A stretch of DNA of 41,482 bases, from NCBI GenBank assembly GCA_018969295.1, contig JAGWYN010000036.1, positions 1 through 41,482 of the forward strand. The letters are read 5' to 3'. Position numbers and translations under genes: made by a program. The notes beneath the pieces are model-generated. The model was given only the letters and a program-made list of their open reading frames with translations. It was not told where the DNA came from and searched no databases. Position 1 is the stretch's first letter, and each line of letters begins with the position of its first letter. This DNA comes from Chloroflexota bacterium (GTDB lineage Bacteria; Chloroflexota; Anaerolineae; Caldilineales; Caldilineaceae). Shown piece after piece: positions 1-8,628 of this stretch.

Positions 1-189
1 GGTGGCACTGCCGTAGCCGTCGGTGGCACTGCCGTAGCCGTCGGTGGCACTGCCGTAGCCGTCGGTGGCACTGCCGTAGCCGTCGGTGGCACTGCCGTAG
101 CCGTCGGTGGCACTGCCGTAGCCGTCGGTGGAACCGCCGTAGCCGTCGGTGGAACCGCCGTAGCCGTCGGTGGAACCGCCGTAGCCGTA
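1..189. repeat. 21-bp in-frame tandem repeat (TATAVPP stalk)
   Basis: Nine contiguous copies of a 21-bp unit. Six are identical (GGTGGCACTGCCGTAGCCGT plus C) and three are a GGTGGAACC variant. They encode TATAVPP on the minus strand inside the C13 peptidase stalk. The array continues past the left edge, so copy number is unknown. Confidence 0.95.
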
Positions 190-2189
190 GCCGTCGGCGT
201 GCCAGTCACCGTGCCAGTCGGCGTTCCCGTCGGCGTGCCAGTCGCCGTCCCCGTCGGGGCCGGCGTCAAGGGGAGCGGCTCAGCAGTGATATGGAGTTCC
301 TGATTGCCAGCCAAGGTGATGTCTACAAAGGCCGGTTCCAGACGATATGTCGGGTGGTTTAGAACCACAACATAACTGCCTGCGGGCAGATCGCTCAGGG
401 TGTAACGTCCATTGGCATCGGTGACAGCAGTGTAGAGGAGGGCAGGTTGTGACGTTGTGCTGTTTTGTTCCGAGGCACGCTGCAGCGTGTGCTTCCAGAC
501 AAGCGGCAGGTACAGTTTATCTGTAGCAGGTTCCTGAAGCGTAATTTTGAGCCCTCTCGGCTGGGCAACCAGACCGCCGTTGCTCGACGCATACACAATC
601 ACCTGGTACTCCCCAAATTCTGCAAACCCATCACACTGCGCCTCAAACTGGCTGTTGCCGATGTCGCGCAGCGGACACGCAGCCAGCGGAGAACGCACCA
701 TCTCCGTGCTGTTCTCCGGCGGCTCAAACGAGGGCGGATATATTTCTACCCACACATCTTTGACACTGTCTCCATACTGCCGATCCAGCAGCACTTCTGC
801 ACGGATGCGGCGTATGCTGCTCCCCAGGCTGATTTCGCTGTGTGTGATTTTTCCCGGCGCAATGTAAGGTGGCCACTGTTTGACGTACAGCGGGGTGTCA
901 CTCAAGGTGCCCGCAAAGTTGAACCCGCGCCGCGCCGCCTCCAGCCCATCCCCAGGATCGTTGGGAATCCCGTTGCCGTTGTCGTCCAGCCAGGGTTCCT
1001 GCAGCAGAAAGTTGCGCCCGATCGGCTCAGCCGCATTTTCAAAGCTCACCAGCAGGCTGTTCCCCTGGCGCAACCCAGACAGAAAAAGATCGGAAAACTC
1101 GGCGCCGGTGCGCGTGGCATACGCCAGATTCTGCCCGGTCGTCGACGTGGCAATCACTCGCCCTGCTTTGCTGATGCTCTGGGGCTCTTCGATGAAACTG
1201 CCCGAAAAGCAGGCTTCGTAGAAGATGTTGACGCGCACGCCAGGTCTGGCGGTCTCCAGCTCAGTCAGCCAGCTGTCCAGGTCGTCAGGGGTGATGACCT
1301 GCCCGCGCACACCATCCAGGTAGAATTTGTCGGCATCCCCGTGGTCGACCATGTAGATCGTGACCGGCCGCTCAACCCCTGCACCTTGTTCGCGCGCCCA
1401 GGTTGTAATCGCATTGCGCACCTCGGCAACGTCCCCGGGCGCATCTCGGTTGGGCAGAAAATCTGCAGAAATCAGGTAGATGTCTTTGTGTTCGTAGCCC
1501 CGTTCCAGAAAAAGGTTGTAGGTGTCGGCCGCAATCTGGTTGATGTTGCTCTGCAATGGGTCTCCCGTCCGCAGCCGGCCGGCGACGAGGATCAGCAGCC
1601 CAGGCTGGGTGGAGGTGCTGAGGTTGCGCACCGACACTCGGTAGGACTGCATGCCCTCGGCCACTTTGTTGTCGTTTTCCAGCCGCACGTAGATGCGTCC
1701 GGTCTTGGGCGCTCTGAACTGGTAGCGCACGGCCGGGCTGAACGAAGGATTGGTGATCGGCATCATGGCGCTGTTGCAGTCTGTGTAGAGCCGAATCGAC
1801 AGATCGATATCGTCGGTGTCTACCCCCTGCGCGTCGACCAGATACTGTTCCCCTTCGACCATATCGAAGTAGACCCAATCGACGTCGGCGATGCTCTCGA
1901 AACGATGTTCCTGGGGGACCCCATCGCTGTGAACAGGCTTTGCATCGGCGCAGCTGTCATTGGGTTCTGCAAAAAGACTGGCGGTAAGCACCACACCCGC
2001 CAGCCCATTCCCATTGTTGTCGTTCACCCGGCCAGAGATGATGTAGGGCGATGTTTGTACGTTGCTTTGGGCAACAGCACGCTTTCCTGCAGTTTCCAAA
2101 ACATTCCACAGCACCAAAAACAGCACTGCCCCCGCCATCCAAATTACACAGACAAACAAAAACAAAGCTGTTTTGCGGATTGTCGTCAT
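1..2189 (-). CDS. Secreted C13 (legumain-like, clan CD) peptidase, C-terminus cut by window edge
   Basis: The minus frame is open from ATG 2189 to base 1 (729 codons, no stop), so the C-terminus is missing. A hydrophobic N-terminal segment (about residues 6-28) is a signal peptide or anchor. A small beta-sandwich-like stretch (SGRVNDNNGNGLAGVVLTAS) follows, then a PPC-like region with YFDMVEGEQYLVDA and YRVSVRN. The peptidase core has the clan CD dyad: H283 in MVDHGD and C327 in YEACFSGSF, 44 residues apart, as expected for C13 enzymes. After it come a carboxypeptidase-regulatory-like domain (TDANGRYTLSDLPAGSY) and a Thr/Pro/Gly-rich stalk that becomes repeats of TATAVPP. The likely role is a surface or secreted Asn/Asp-type endopeptidase or transpeptidase. 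The family is confident; the substrate is unknown. No clear ribosome site precedes the ATG. Confidence 0.8.
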   Translation of the reverse strand, partial: MTTIRKTALFLFVCVIWMAGAVLFLVLWNVLETAGKRAVAQSNVQTSPYIISGRVNDNNGNGLAGVVLTASLFAEPNDSCADAKPVHSDGVPQEHRFESIADVDWVYFDMVEGEQYLVDAQGVDTDDIDLSIRLYTDCNSAMMPITNPSFSPAVRYQFRAPKTGRIYVRLENDNKVAEGMQSYRVSVRNLSTSTQPGLLILVAGRLRTGDPLQSNINQIAADTYNLFLERGYEHKDIYLISADFLPNRDAPGDVAEVRNAITTWAREQGAGVERPVTIYMVDHGDADKFYLDGVRGQVITPDDLDSWLTELETARPGVRVNIFYEACFSGSFIEEPQSISKAGRVIATSTTGQNLAYATRTGAEFSDLFLSGLRQGNSLLVSFENAAEPIGRNFLLQEPWLDDNGNGIPNDPGDGLEAARRGFNFAGTLSDTPLYVKQWPPYIAPGKITHSEISLGSSIRRIRAEVLLDRQYGDSVKDVWVEIYPPSFEPPENSTEMVRSPLAACPLRDIGNSQFEAQCDGFAEFGEYQVIVYASSNGGLVAQPRGLKITLQEPATDKLYLPLVWKHTLQRASEQNSTTSQPALLYTAVTDANGRYTLSDLPAGSYVVVLNHPTYRLEPAFVDITLAGNQELHITAEPLPLTPAPTGTATGTPTGTPTGTVTGTPTATATAVPPTATAVPPTATAVPPTATAVPPTATAVPPTATAVPPTATAVPPTATAVPPTATAVP

Positions 2190-2513
2190 TTTTTGCTTTG
2201 ATAAAAACTCAGAATCAGGCAGGCTCAGGGGTCGCATGCCATCCCAAACGCCACTTTATGGGTTCATCATAGCTGACATTTCAATCAAAATCTTACATCC
2301 TTTCAGCAATTCTTTTTTCGTACCTCTGTAACTGTGCAGTCCTGGCAACTGCTCAGGCTGCTGGCGGGGCGCGACCCGCTCGTCGGCGTCCCCGCAACTC
2401 GAAAGTTATTTCGAGAGCAGCGTCTCGGAACCCTCACCGTTGTCCCGTCGTTCATAGTTGGTAACAGCAACATTGTGCTGGAGACAGCTTGCATCACGAA
2501 AGGATACTTGAAT
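2190..2513. other. Divergent intergenic region, 324 bp
   Basis: This lies between the divergent starts of the C13 peptidase and the SIMPL protein and must carry both promoters. I see AT-richer sequence (2270-2325) but no convincing -35/-10 pair on either strand. The in-frame extension from GTG 2334 lacks a ribosome site and a plausible protein sequence, so I treat it as non-coding. Confidence 0.5.
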
Positions 2514-3299
2514 ATGCCAGGCGTTCGAATTCGTCGTTTTCTGGCCATTGCGCTGGCGGCAGCGTTGTCGGTGACCGGCGTTTTGGGTGGGGGAAACTGG
2601 CTGCATACGCCGACTGCGCTTGCACAAGACGCACCATCTGTTGGGCCGCGCACGATCACCGTCGTCGGAGAGGGCGTTGTCAACGTCGAACCAAACGTGG
2701 CGCGCACCAACATCGGTGTCGAAATTGTGCGCAGCTCGGTCGAAGAAGCGACCGCCGAAAACAGCCGCATTGTCGACATGCTGCTGGCGACACTGCTCGA
2801 ATTGGGCATCGAAGAGCACGATCTCCAAACCAACAGCTTCAATGTCTATGCTGAAAATTTCGGCATGGACGCATCGACCAGCGACACAGAGGTGCAGTAT
2901 CGTGTCAGCAACATGGTGACCGTGATCATCCGTGACCTCGACCGCATTGGCGAAGTGATCGAAGCCGCGATCACGGCGGGGGCCAACAACATTTTTGGCA
3001 TCGAGTTTCTGCTCGACGACGCAACCGCAGCCCGCTCTGAAGCGCGCAAACTGGCGGTGGAAGCAGCCAATGCCAACGCCCAGGAGCTGGCAGCGTTGAC
3101 CGGTGTCCAGGTAGGACGCATCCTCAGTATCAGCGAGGTGATTGGCGGCACCGGTGGCTTCTACAACAACTCGATCAGCACTTTGCAGCTCGGGGTAGGC
3201 GGCGCCGAACGCACACCAATTCAGTTGGGGCAACTGCGACTGGCCATGCAGTTGCAAATCACCTATGAATTGGTGGATGCAACTGGGAACCAGGATTGA
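2514..3299 (+). CDS. SIMPL (DUF541) domain secreted protein
   Basis: 261 residues from ATG 2514, chosen because AAAGGA lies about 10 nt upstream and because it gives a proper signal peptide (RIRRF, hydrophobic core, cleavage near ALAQDA). The mature part is one SIMPL domain: RTITVVGEGVVNVEPNVART opens it, followed by the alternating alpha/beta pattern with VEEATAENSRIVDMLLATL and the ending PIQLGQLRLAMQLQITYEL. Family members sit in the periplasm or outside the cell as oligomers, and their biochemical role is poorly defined. The gene is monocistronic, with convergent transport genes after it. Confidence 0.85.
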   Translation: MPGVRIRRFLAIALAAALSVTGVLGGGNWLHTPTALAQDAPSVGPRTITVVGEGVVNVEPNVARTNIGVEIVRSSVEEATAENSRIVDMLLATLLELGIEEHDLQTNSFNVYAENFGMDASTSDTEVQYRVSNMVTVIIRDLDRIGEVIEAAITAGANNIFGIEFLLDDATAARSEARKLAVEAANANAQELAALTGVQVGRILSISEVIGGTGGFYNNSISTLQLGVGGAERTPIQLGQLRLAMQLQITYELVDATGNQD

Positions 3300-3303
3300 C
3301 AAA

Positions 3304-3353
3304 ACGCAGTTTCAGGCTCCCACACCTGCGTGTGCGAGCCTGAAACTCTGCGT
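3304..3353. terminator. Hairpin between convergent genes
   Basis: TTTCAGGCTC (3310-3319) pairs with GAGCCTGAAA (3336-3345). An inner CACAC/GTGTG stem and an outer ACGCAG/CTGCGT stem extend it. The hairpin starts 5 nt after the SIMPL stop and faces the end of the permease gene. It lacks a long U-tract, so it could be a bidirectional terminator or an mRNA end-stabiliser. Confidence 0.55.
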
Positions 3354-3408
3354 GACACTCCGCAGGCCGGCAGATTCCATGCTGCGTTGCTGAACCGCTC
3401 TCAAACCC

Positions 3409-4329
3409 CTATTCGTCTCGAAATCCAGCTGCTCTCCCCCGAATTGCTCGGGAAGCACGGCGAGCGTAGAAGTAGAGTGCAACCAGGGTGGCCAGGTAGG
3501 GGGTCATCGCAGTGAACTGGGCAGGAATCTGGTAGCTTTGCAGCAGCAGCCCTGCGACGTCGGCCAGCCCGAAAAGCAACGCGATCAATGCCACACCCCA
3601 AGGGTTGCCACCCACCAAAATGATCGCTGCCAGCGAGATCCAGCCACGGCCGGCGGTCATGTTCTCAGAAAACAGAGTCACATAGCCCAACGACAAAAAA
3701 GCACCCGCCAGCCCACACAGCACCCCACAGACCAACAGCGCATACACACGCATTCGTCTGGCCGATACCCCAGACGAATCCAGGCTGGCCGGGTTGTAGC
3801 CCGCCGCGCGCAGACGCAGCCCAAAGCGGGTTCGGAAAATCAGCCATGCACTGGCCACCGTAGCCACCACTGCACCGTAGACAATCAGGTTGTGGCCAGC
3901 CATCACAGGCCCAATCCACGGAATCTCTGCCACCCACGGCAGTGTCAGCGCTGGGAGCGGCTCGATGTCCGACCCAGCATAGACTCCTTTGACCCCAAAG
4001 CTCTGACGCAGCAGATAGGTCGTTGCACCCAAAGCAAAAAGGTTGAGCGCGATCCCCGTCACAAATTCGTCGGTGTCGAGGAAAACTGCAAACAGGATGA
4101 AAACCAGCGCCAGCCCGAGCGAACCAACCACCGCCAGCAACAGACCCGCCACCCAGGAAGAAAATGTAAACGACCCCCACACAGCACAAAACGCCGCCAT
4201 CAACATCATACCTTCCATCGCAATGTTGAAGACCCCGGCGTAGTAGGTGAAGGCCCCCCCCAGCCCAGCCAGCAAGATCGATGTCGCACCAGAGATCGCA
4301 CCGTTGAGCAGCCCAGTCCACAAATTCAT
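3409..4329 (-). CDS. Nucleoside-type ABC transporter permease (second subunit)
   Basis: 306 residues, highly hydrophobic with about eight to nine membrane segments. It has the BPD_transp_2 layout of the BMP/nucleoside branch: GLGGAFTYYAGVFNIAMEGM near the N-terminus, AAGYNPASLDSSGVSARRMR in the cytoplasmic coupling loop, and a final GLADVAGLLLQ helix. It resembles the smaller permease of nucleoside importers. Its ATG overlaps the stop of the upstream permease by 4 nt (4326-4329), so translation is coupled. It is the last gene of the importer operon. Substrate is inferred from family (purine nucleosides or related). Confidence 0.88.
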   Translation of the reverse strand: MNLWTGLLNGAISGATSILLAGLGGAFTYYAGVFNIAMEGMMLMAAFCAVWGSFTFSSWVAGLLLAVVGSLGLALVFILFAVFLDTDEFVTGIALNLFALGATTYLLRQSFGVKGVYAGSDIEPLPALTLPWVAEIPWIGPVMAGHNLIVYGAVVATVASAWLIFRTRFGLRLRAAGYNPASLDSSGVSARRMRVYALLVCGVLCGLAGAFLSLGYVTLFSENMTAGRGWISLAAIILVGGNPWGVALIALLFGLADVAGLLLQSYQIPAQFTAMTPYLATLVALYFYARRASRAIRGRAAGFRDE

Positions 4330-5360
4330 GCTCTCCGCTCCAACGCACGCCGGCGTACAGCCAGCCGGGCTGTCACCTGCTGCAACGCCTCGCGGCTGGC
4401 GACGATCGCCAGCACCAACACGCCTTGCAGCACCATCGCGATCTCACTCGGGACCCCTGTGATCAGCTCCATGCCCAGCGCCCCGCTCTGGATCGCTGCA
4501 AAGAACAGGCCGTACAAAAAGACGCCAGGTAGGCTGTTGTTGGCCACGATCGCCACCATGACACCGTCCCAGCCATCGTTTGCCCCCAACCCGCGCAAAA
4601 AACGGTGCGGCCCCCCCATCACCACCAGCCCTCCAGCCAACCCAGCCAGCGCGCCGGTCAGGAGCATGACCCACACAAAATTGCGGTCAACCGGACATCC
4701 TCCCAGACGGGCGAAGAGAGAATTTTGTCCGCCGATCCGCCATTCGTAGCCAGCACGCGTGCGCCGCGAGAAAAACCACGTCGCCGCCACCGCGGCCAGC
4801 ATCCACACCACAGCGCTGTTCCAGTCTCCCCACTCTGGCAGCCAGCCGCTCTGGGCGATCGGCGGCGTCATCGGCGAATAGGCTGTGCTGTCCTGGAGGG
4901 GATAGGTGATCGCCCAGATCGTGAAGAAGTCGGCGACCATGTTGAGCATCAGGGTGACGATAAATTCGCTCATCTGAAACACCTGGCGCAGCAGCGCTGC
5001 CAGCCCGGCCCACAGCGCCCCGCCCGCCATCGCCAGCAGCACCAACAGCGGCACCATCAGCAGCGGGGGCAAGTCCAAAAACAGCCCGCCCACCGTGGCA
5101 GCCAGCGCCCCCATCAGCAGCTGGCCTGGCTGCCCCAGATTCACCGGCCCAGACGCAAACGCCAGCGCCGCCGACAGACCGGTCAGCACCAAAGGCACAG
5201 CGTTTGTGAAGGTCGTTGCCAGCGCGTAGGAGTCGGCCACCGAAAACTGCAGCAGCGCCCCATAGCTGGCCAGCGGGTTGTACCCCTGCACAAGCATCAG
5301 CAAGCCGCCGAGCGCCAGGGCAACCCCGATGCCCAGCAGGCCGTTGAAGAGCTTAGCCAT
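4326..5360 (-). CDS. Nucleoside-type ABC transporter permease (first subunit)
   Basis: 344 residues, mostly membrane-spanning. The start MAKLFNGLLGIGVALALGG and the later AFASGPVNLGQPGQLLMGAL (a stretch where family members usually read NIGVEGQ or similar) place it as the larger BPD_transp_2 permease of a BMP-type importer. The cytoplasmic loop WRIGGQNSLFARLGGCPVDR is the expected ATPase-contact region. It overlaps the ATPase stop by 8 nt upstream and the next permease by 4 nt downstream, giving a tightly coupled operon. The C-terminus is basic (RRRALERRA). Confidence 0.88.
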   Translation of the reverse strand: MAKLFNGLLGIGVALALGGLLMLVQGYNPLASYGALLQFSVADSYALATTFTNAVPLVLTGLSAALAFASGPVNLGQPGQLLMGALAATVGGLFLDLPPLLMVPLLVLLAMAGGALWAGLAALLRQVFQMSEFIVTLMLNMVADFFTIWAITYPLQDSTAYSPMTPPIAQSGWLPEWGDWNSAVVWMLAAVAATWFFSRRTRAGYEWRIGGQNSLFARLGGCPVDRNFVWVMLLTGALAGLAGGLVVMGGPHRFLRGLGANDGWDGVMVAIVANNSLPGVFLYGLFFAAIQSGALGMELITGVPSEIAMVLQGVLVLAIVASREALQQVTARLAVRRRALERRA

Positions 5361-6882
5361 CTCCCTGCACCCCTTCCAACATCCAACGGCCTACCTGCTC
5401 GACCGTCGTCTGTTCTACCGGCACGTCGGCGACCAGGCTGCCCCGATGAAGCACGACGATGCGGTCCGCAAGCAAAAAAAGCTCTTCCAGACTGGCCGAA
5501 ACCATCAGCAACGCCCGCCCCGCCGCACGCATCGCCAGAATCTGGTCGTGCACATACTCGATCGACCCGACATCCAACCCGCGGGTCGGCTGGTCGAGCA
5601 AGATCACCGGGCAGTCGAGCAGCAGCTCACGCCCCAGGATCACCTTTTGCTGGTTGCCGCCCGACAAGGTCTGCAGCGGGGCAGCGAGGGCCGGTGTGCT
5701 GACCGCAAAACGGGCCGCCAGCTCAGCTGTAAAGCGACGAGCGGCCCGCATATCAAGCAGCCAGCCTCGCCAGCGCAGCAGACGCCGGTTGAGCCGGTGG
5801 TGTGTCATGATCGCATTCTCCACCACCGAAGCGGAGAGGCTCCCCCCCATCCGTCCACGATCCTGCGCCACGAAGGCCAACACCCGCCGCCGGGCCAGGA
5901 TCGGCGCCGCCGTCAGCTCTGTCCCTGCCACCACGATCCTGCCGGCGTTTGGCCGCAGCAGCCCCACGATCGCGTGGACCAGCTCAAGCTGCCCGTTGCC
6001 CTCGACGCCAGCAACCCCGACCAGTTCGCCAGCGTGCACCTGCAGGGAGATGTCGTGCAAAGAGATGCGCCCCTGGCCGTCCACAGCACGCAGCCCGGCG
6101 AGGGTGAGCAGCGCTTCTCCCGACGGCTGGGGCACACGGCGCGACTGAAACAGCACAGCCCGCCCCACCATCCGCTCGGCCAGCTCGCTGCGCGTGGTGC
6201 CTGCCGCAGGCAGCGTGGCCACTGCACGTCCCCTGCGCAGCACAGTCACCCGGTCAGCCAGTTCGAGCACCTCCTCCAGCCGGTGCGAGACAAACAAAAT
6301 GGTGTGTCCCTGGTCGCGCAGCGCACGCAGCTCGGCAAACAACTGCGGGATTTCCTGCGGGGCCAGTACGGCGGTCGGTTCGTCCAGAATCAGAACGCGC
6401 ACCTCCCGATAGAGCAGCTTCAGAATCTCTACCTTCTGGCGGGCAGCCACCGAAATGTCCGCCACCCGTGCGTCTGGCTCCAGCTCAAACTGAAAACGGT
6501 CGATGATCGCCTGGACCTGACGCCGCGCACGCGGTCGGTCGATCTGCCCAAACCAGCCGACCGGTTCGGCACCGAGCACGATATTCTCCCAAACTGTGTA
6601 CTCGTTGACAAGCACAATCTCCTGATGCACCATCCCGATGCCGGCTGCAATCGCAGCCGCCGGGGACGCAAACCGAATCTCGCGCCCTTGGTAGAGAACC
6701 CTGCCGCGATCCGGGTGGGCAAGCCCATAGAGTACCTTCATCAGGGTGCTCTTGCCAGCACCGTTCTCGCCGACCAGGGCATGGATCTCGCCTTCCACAA
6801 AGCGCAGCGAAATATGGTCCAGCGCCAGAAGCGCAGGAGGGTAGACCTTGACAATCTCCTGCAGCTCGATCAAGGCGGGCAA
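5353..6882 (-). CDS. Nucleoside/BMP-type ABC transporter ATP-binding protein, two ABC domains
   Basis: About 509 residues with two fused nucleotide-binding domains. Domain 1 has Walker A GENGAGKST, Walker B VLILDEPTAVL and a weak signature (ISVAARQKVEIL). Domain 2 has a degenerate Walker A (GVEGNGQ), a proper LSGGNQQKV signature and VILLDQPTRGLD. This asymmetry is normal for sugar and nucleoside importers of this class. There is no ATG at the N-terminus. I use TTG 6882; TTG 6873 is equally possible. Neither has a good ribosome site, and the first lies inside a strong hairpin. The longer open frame upstream is the shadow of the BMP gene. Confidence 0.88.
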   Translation of the reverse strand: MPALIELQEIVKVYPPALLALDHISLRFVEGEIHALVGENGAGKSTLMKVLYGLAHPDRGRVLYQGREIRFASPAAAIAAGIGMVHQEIVLVNEYTVWENIVLGAEPVGWFGQIDRPRARRQVQAIIDRFQFELEPDARVADISVAARQKVEILKLLYREVRVLILDEPTAVLAPQEIPQLFAELRALRDQGHTILFVSHRLEEVLELADRVTVLRRGRAVATLPAAGTTRSELAERMVGRAVLFQSRRVPQPSGEALLTLAGLRAVDGQGRISLHDISLQVHAGELVGVAGVEGNGQLELVHAIVGLLRPNAGRIVVAGTELTAAPILARRRVLAFVAQDRGRMGGSLSASVVENAIMTHHRLNRRLLRWRGWLLDMRAARRFTAELAARFAVSTPALAAPLQTLSGGNQQKVILGRELLLDCPVILLDQPTRGLDVGSIEYVHDQILAMRAAGRALLMVSASLEELFLLADRIVVLHRGSLVADVPVEQTTVEQVGRWMLEGVQGDG

Positions 6883-6917
6883 AACAGGTGGGGAGGCTGC
6901 TGCCCCCCCACCTGTTT
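6882..6917 (-). terminator. Intercistronic hairpin between BMP and ATPase genes
   Basis: Perfect 12-bp stem: AAACAGGTGGGG (6882-6893) pairs with CCCCACCTGTTT (6906-6917), with a 12-nt loop. Read on the minus strand it is followed by TTTT then GCCC, so the U-tract is short. The position suggests partial termination or 3-prime protection of the BMP mRNA. It overlaps the possible TTG start of the ATPase. Confidence 0.5.
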
Positions 6918-6949
6918 CTTCGCCGCTTCGCCGCAGCGGCGGCGCCAAC

Positions 6950-7981
6950 CTACTGCCAGATTTCACGGCCGTCGTACAACTCGACCTGGAGGCTGCCGTC
7001 CACAATCTGCTGACGCAGCGCGGCAACCCGTTCTTTGATCGCCGCAGGCAGCACCTGGACCTGAGCTTCTGTGACCAGATCGACCCCACCGCTGGCCAGC
7101 CCGTACGAGAGGATCGCACCGGGCACATAGCTGCCATCCACGATCGTCTGGTAGACTTCCTGGATGGCCTTGCCCACATCTTTGATGTCGCTGGCCACCA
7201 CAAAGCCAGGTTCGAGGTCGTTCTGGTTGGTATCCACCCCGATCGCATACAGCGAACGCTCGCTGGCTGCCTGCAGCACCCCAATGCCTGCTGCAGCAGC
7301 CACCTGAAAGACGACATCGGCCTGCTGGTCATACAGCTGCAGCGCAGCCTGCTTGCCCTTGGCAGCGTCATCCCACGCGCCCCCCAACGATCTCTTCTCC
7401 ACCCGAATGGCCGGGTCGACCGCATGGGCACCCGCTTCATAGGCGTAGATAAACGCGTTGACGACCGGGTCCACATCGCCGCCCACCACCCCGATCACCT
7501 TGTCCGGGTTGATGTTGGGGACACTGCTGTCGACCGTCAGCATCCCGGCGACCACACCCGCCAGATAGGCGCTCTCTTCCTCGATGAAGTCCACCGAGGT
7601 AATGATTCCGCCGCTGTTCTCGACCACTGTATCCAGGTTGACAAACACCTTGTCGGGGTTGCGGTCAGCGATCTCTCTGAGCGCGTCCTCAAAGCCGTAG
7701 GAGATGACAAAAATGACGTCGGCATAGGCCACCGCAGCCTGCAGCGAAGGCTCGTATTTGCCAGCGTCGAAATTAGCTTCGATCGTGCGTGTCTCCACCC
7801 CATACTGCTCGGCCAGGGCCTCCATCCCTGCCTGGCCAGAATCGTAGAAAGCGTTGTCGCCGAGCGCGCCGTTGATCAGATAGACGGCGCGTGCTGGCTG
7901 GGTGGTCTGGGGTGCCGTGCAGGCCACCGCCAGAAGAGCGATCGCCAGCCAAAAAGGCAGGCGCACAAGAGTTGGGCGCAT
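6950..7981 (-). CDS. BMP-family substrate-binding lipoprotein
   Basis: 343 residues. A lipoprotein signal with lipobox LLAVAC puts C21 as the lipidated cysteine. The mature protein has the Bmp/Med fold hallmarks: VYLINGALGDNAFYDSGQAG at the start, then ADVIFVISYGFEDALREIA, VNLDTVVENSGGIITSVDF, ESAYLAGVVAGML and VFQVAAAAGIGVLQAA. It is the extracytoplasmic receptor of the importer encoded downstream, probably for nucleosides. AGGAGG lies 8 nt before the ATG. A strong hairpin follows the stop, fitting higher expression of the receptor than of the membrane parts. Confidence 0.92.
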   Translation of the reverse strand: MRPTLVRLPFWLAIALLAVACTAPQTTQPARAVYLINGALGDNAFYDSGQAGMEALAEQYGVETRTIEANFDAGKYEPSLQAAVAYADVIFVISYGFEDALREIADRNPDKVFVNLDTVVENSGGIITSVDFIEEESAYLAGVVAGMLTVDSSVPNINPDKVIGVVGGDVDPVVNAFIYAYEAGAHAVDPAIRVEKRSLGGAWDDAAKGKQAALQLYDQQADVVFQVAAAAGIGVLQAASERSLYAIGVDTNQNDLEPGFVVASDIKDVGKAIQEVYQTIVDGSYVPGAILSYGLASGGVDLVTEAQVQVLPAAIKERVAALRQQIVDGSLQVELYDGREIWQ

Positions 7982-8008
7982 GGGAATTCCTCCTGAATCC
8001 TCACTTTG

Positions 8009-8416
8009 CTACAGGGACGTCGGAACAGCTGCGGCAGGCTGGCGGGGGCTGAGTTCGATCGCCACATGGCCGGCGCGGTTGCGCGAGAAACGGCTCATGA
8101 GCGTAAAAAGCTGGAACTGCCAGCCATATTTGGCGGCGAGCCGTCTGCGCTGCTGGGCATCGTCGGCCGGGCTGTCCAGCACGCGCGCCTGCGCATCCAC
8201 CCAGCCGCTCTTGGGGGTCCCCCGCGCATCGCTGACCGCAATGCGGACCTGCCCGTTGTTGCGGATGCGTTTGACCTTACCGCTGTCGCCCACAGTCCAC
8301 ACGAAGAGTTTGCTCCCCTCCGCCGTCACCCAGACCGGGGTTACCACCCCGGCACCGCTCTTGCGAAATGTTTCCAGTGCGATGTATGTCGGATCCCCGA
8401 TTTCTTGAAATTGCAT
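8009..8416 (-). CDS. PPOX-class flavin/F420-dependent enzyme
   Basis: 135 residues with the split-barrel FMN/F420-binding fold of the pyridoxamine-phosphate-oxidase superfamily: FRKSGAGVVTPVWVTAEGSK, then LFVWTVGDSGKVKRIRNNGQ, VRIAVSDARGTPKSGWVDAQA, and a C-terminal GHVAIELSP. The TPVWV plus KVKRIR pattern is typical of the PPOX class F420-dependent TIGR group, but cofactor choice cannot be settled from the sequence. AAGGAAGGGG sits before the ATG. It lies 27 nt upstream of the BMP lipoprotein gene on the same strand and could share its transcript, though no functional link is obvious. Confidence 0.8.
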   Translation of the reverse strand: MQFQEIGDPTYIALETFRKSGAGVVTPVWVTAEGSKLFVWTVGDSGKVKRIRNNGQVRIAVSDARGTPKSGWVDAQARVLDSPADDAQQRRRLAAKYGWQFQLFTLMSRFSRNRAGHVAIELSPRQPAAAVPTSL

Positions 8417-8569
8417 AAGCCCCTTCCTTGTTTATTCATCTGTTGAAGCAGTTTCTGACCAGAAGTCTACCGTTTTGCGCGGCTGCTGTCTGTCAGCTGA
8501 CCCCCAGACTGCGGGCGCAAGCGCGCAGTTCGCGTGCCGCTCGAATCGCCTGTTGGGCAGTAGACAGAG

Positions 8570-8575
8570 TATAAT
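8570..8575 (+). promoter_or_regulatory. Possible -10 element for the MFS gene
   Basis: A perfect TATAAT lies 54 nt before GTG 8629 in the divergent gap (8417-8628). No good -35 is present at 16-18 nt, so it is only a candidate. Confidence 0.3.
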
Positions 8576-8628
8576 TTTACCATCAACCATTGCCTCTCCA
8601 TTCAGAAAGACAGGATTTGAGACCCACT

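Noticed and set aside
1..189. CRISPR-like repeat array
   Set aside because: Units are contiguous with no spacers and are in frame with a protein stalk. The same holds for 17440-17601 and 29202-29253.
465..2201. 578-codon plus-strand open frame
   Set aside because: It lies antisense to the C13 peptidase, whose frame has recognisable domains and catalytic residues; the plus frame is a GC-rich shadow with no domain.
2334..2513. Upstream start of the SIMPL protein
   Set aside because: Starting at GTG 2334 buries the signal peptide 60 residues inside the protein; ATG 2514 has a ribosome site and a normal signal peptide.
5353..7476. 707-codon version of the ABC ATPase
   Set aside because: The first 200 residues are the out-of-frame shadow of the BMP lipoprotein gene; the ATPase begins near 6882 or 6873.
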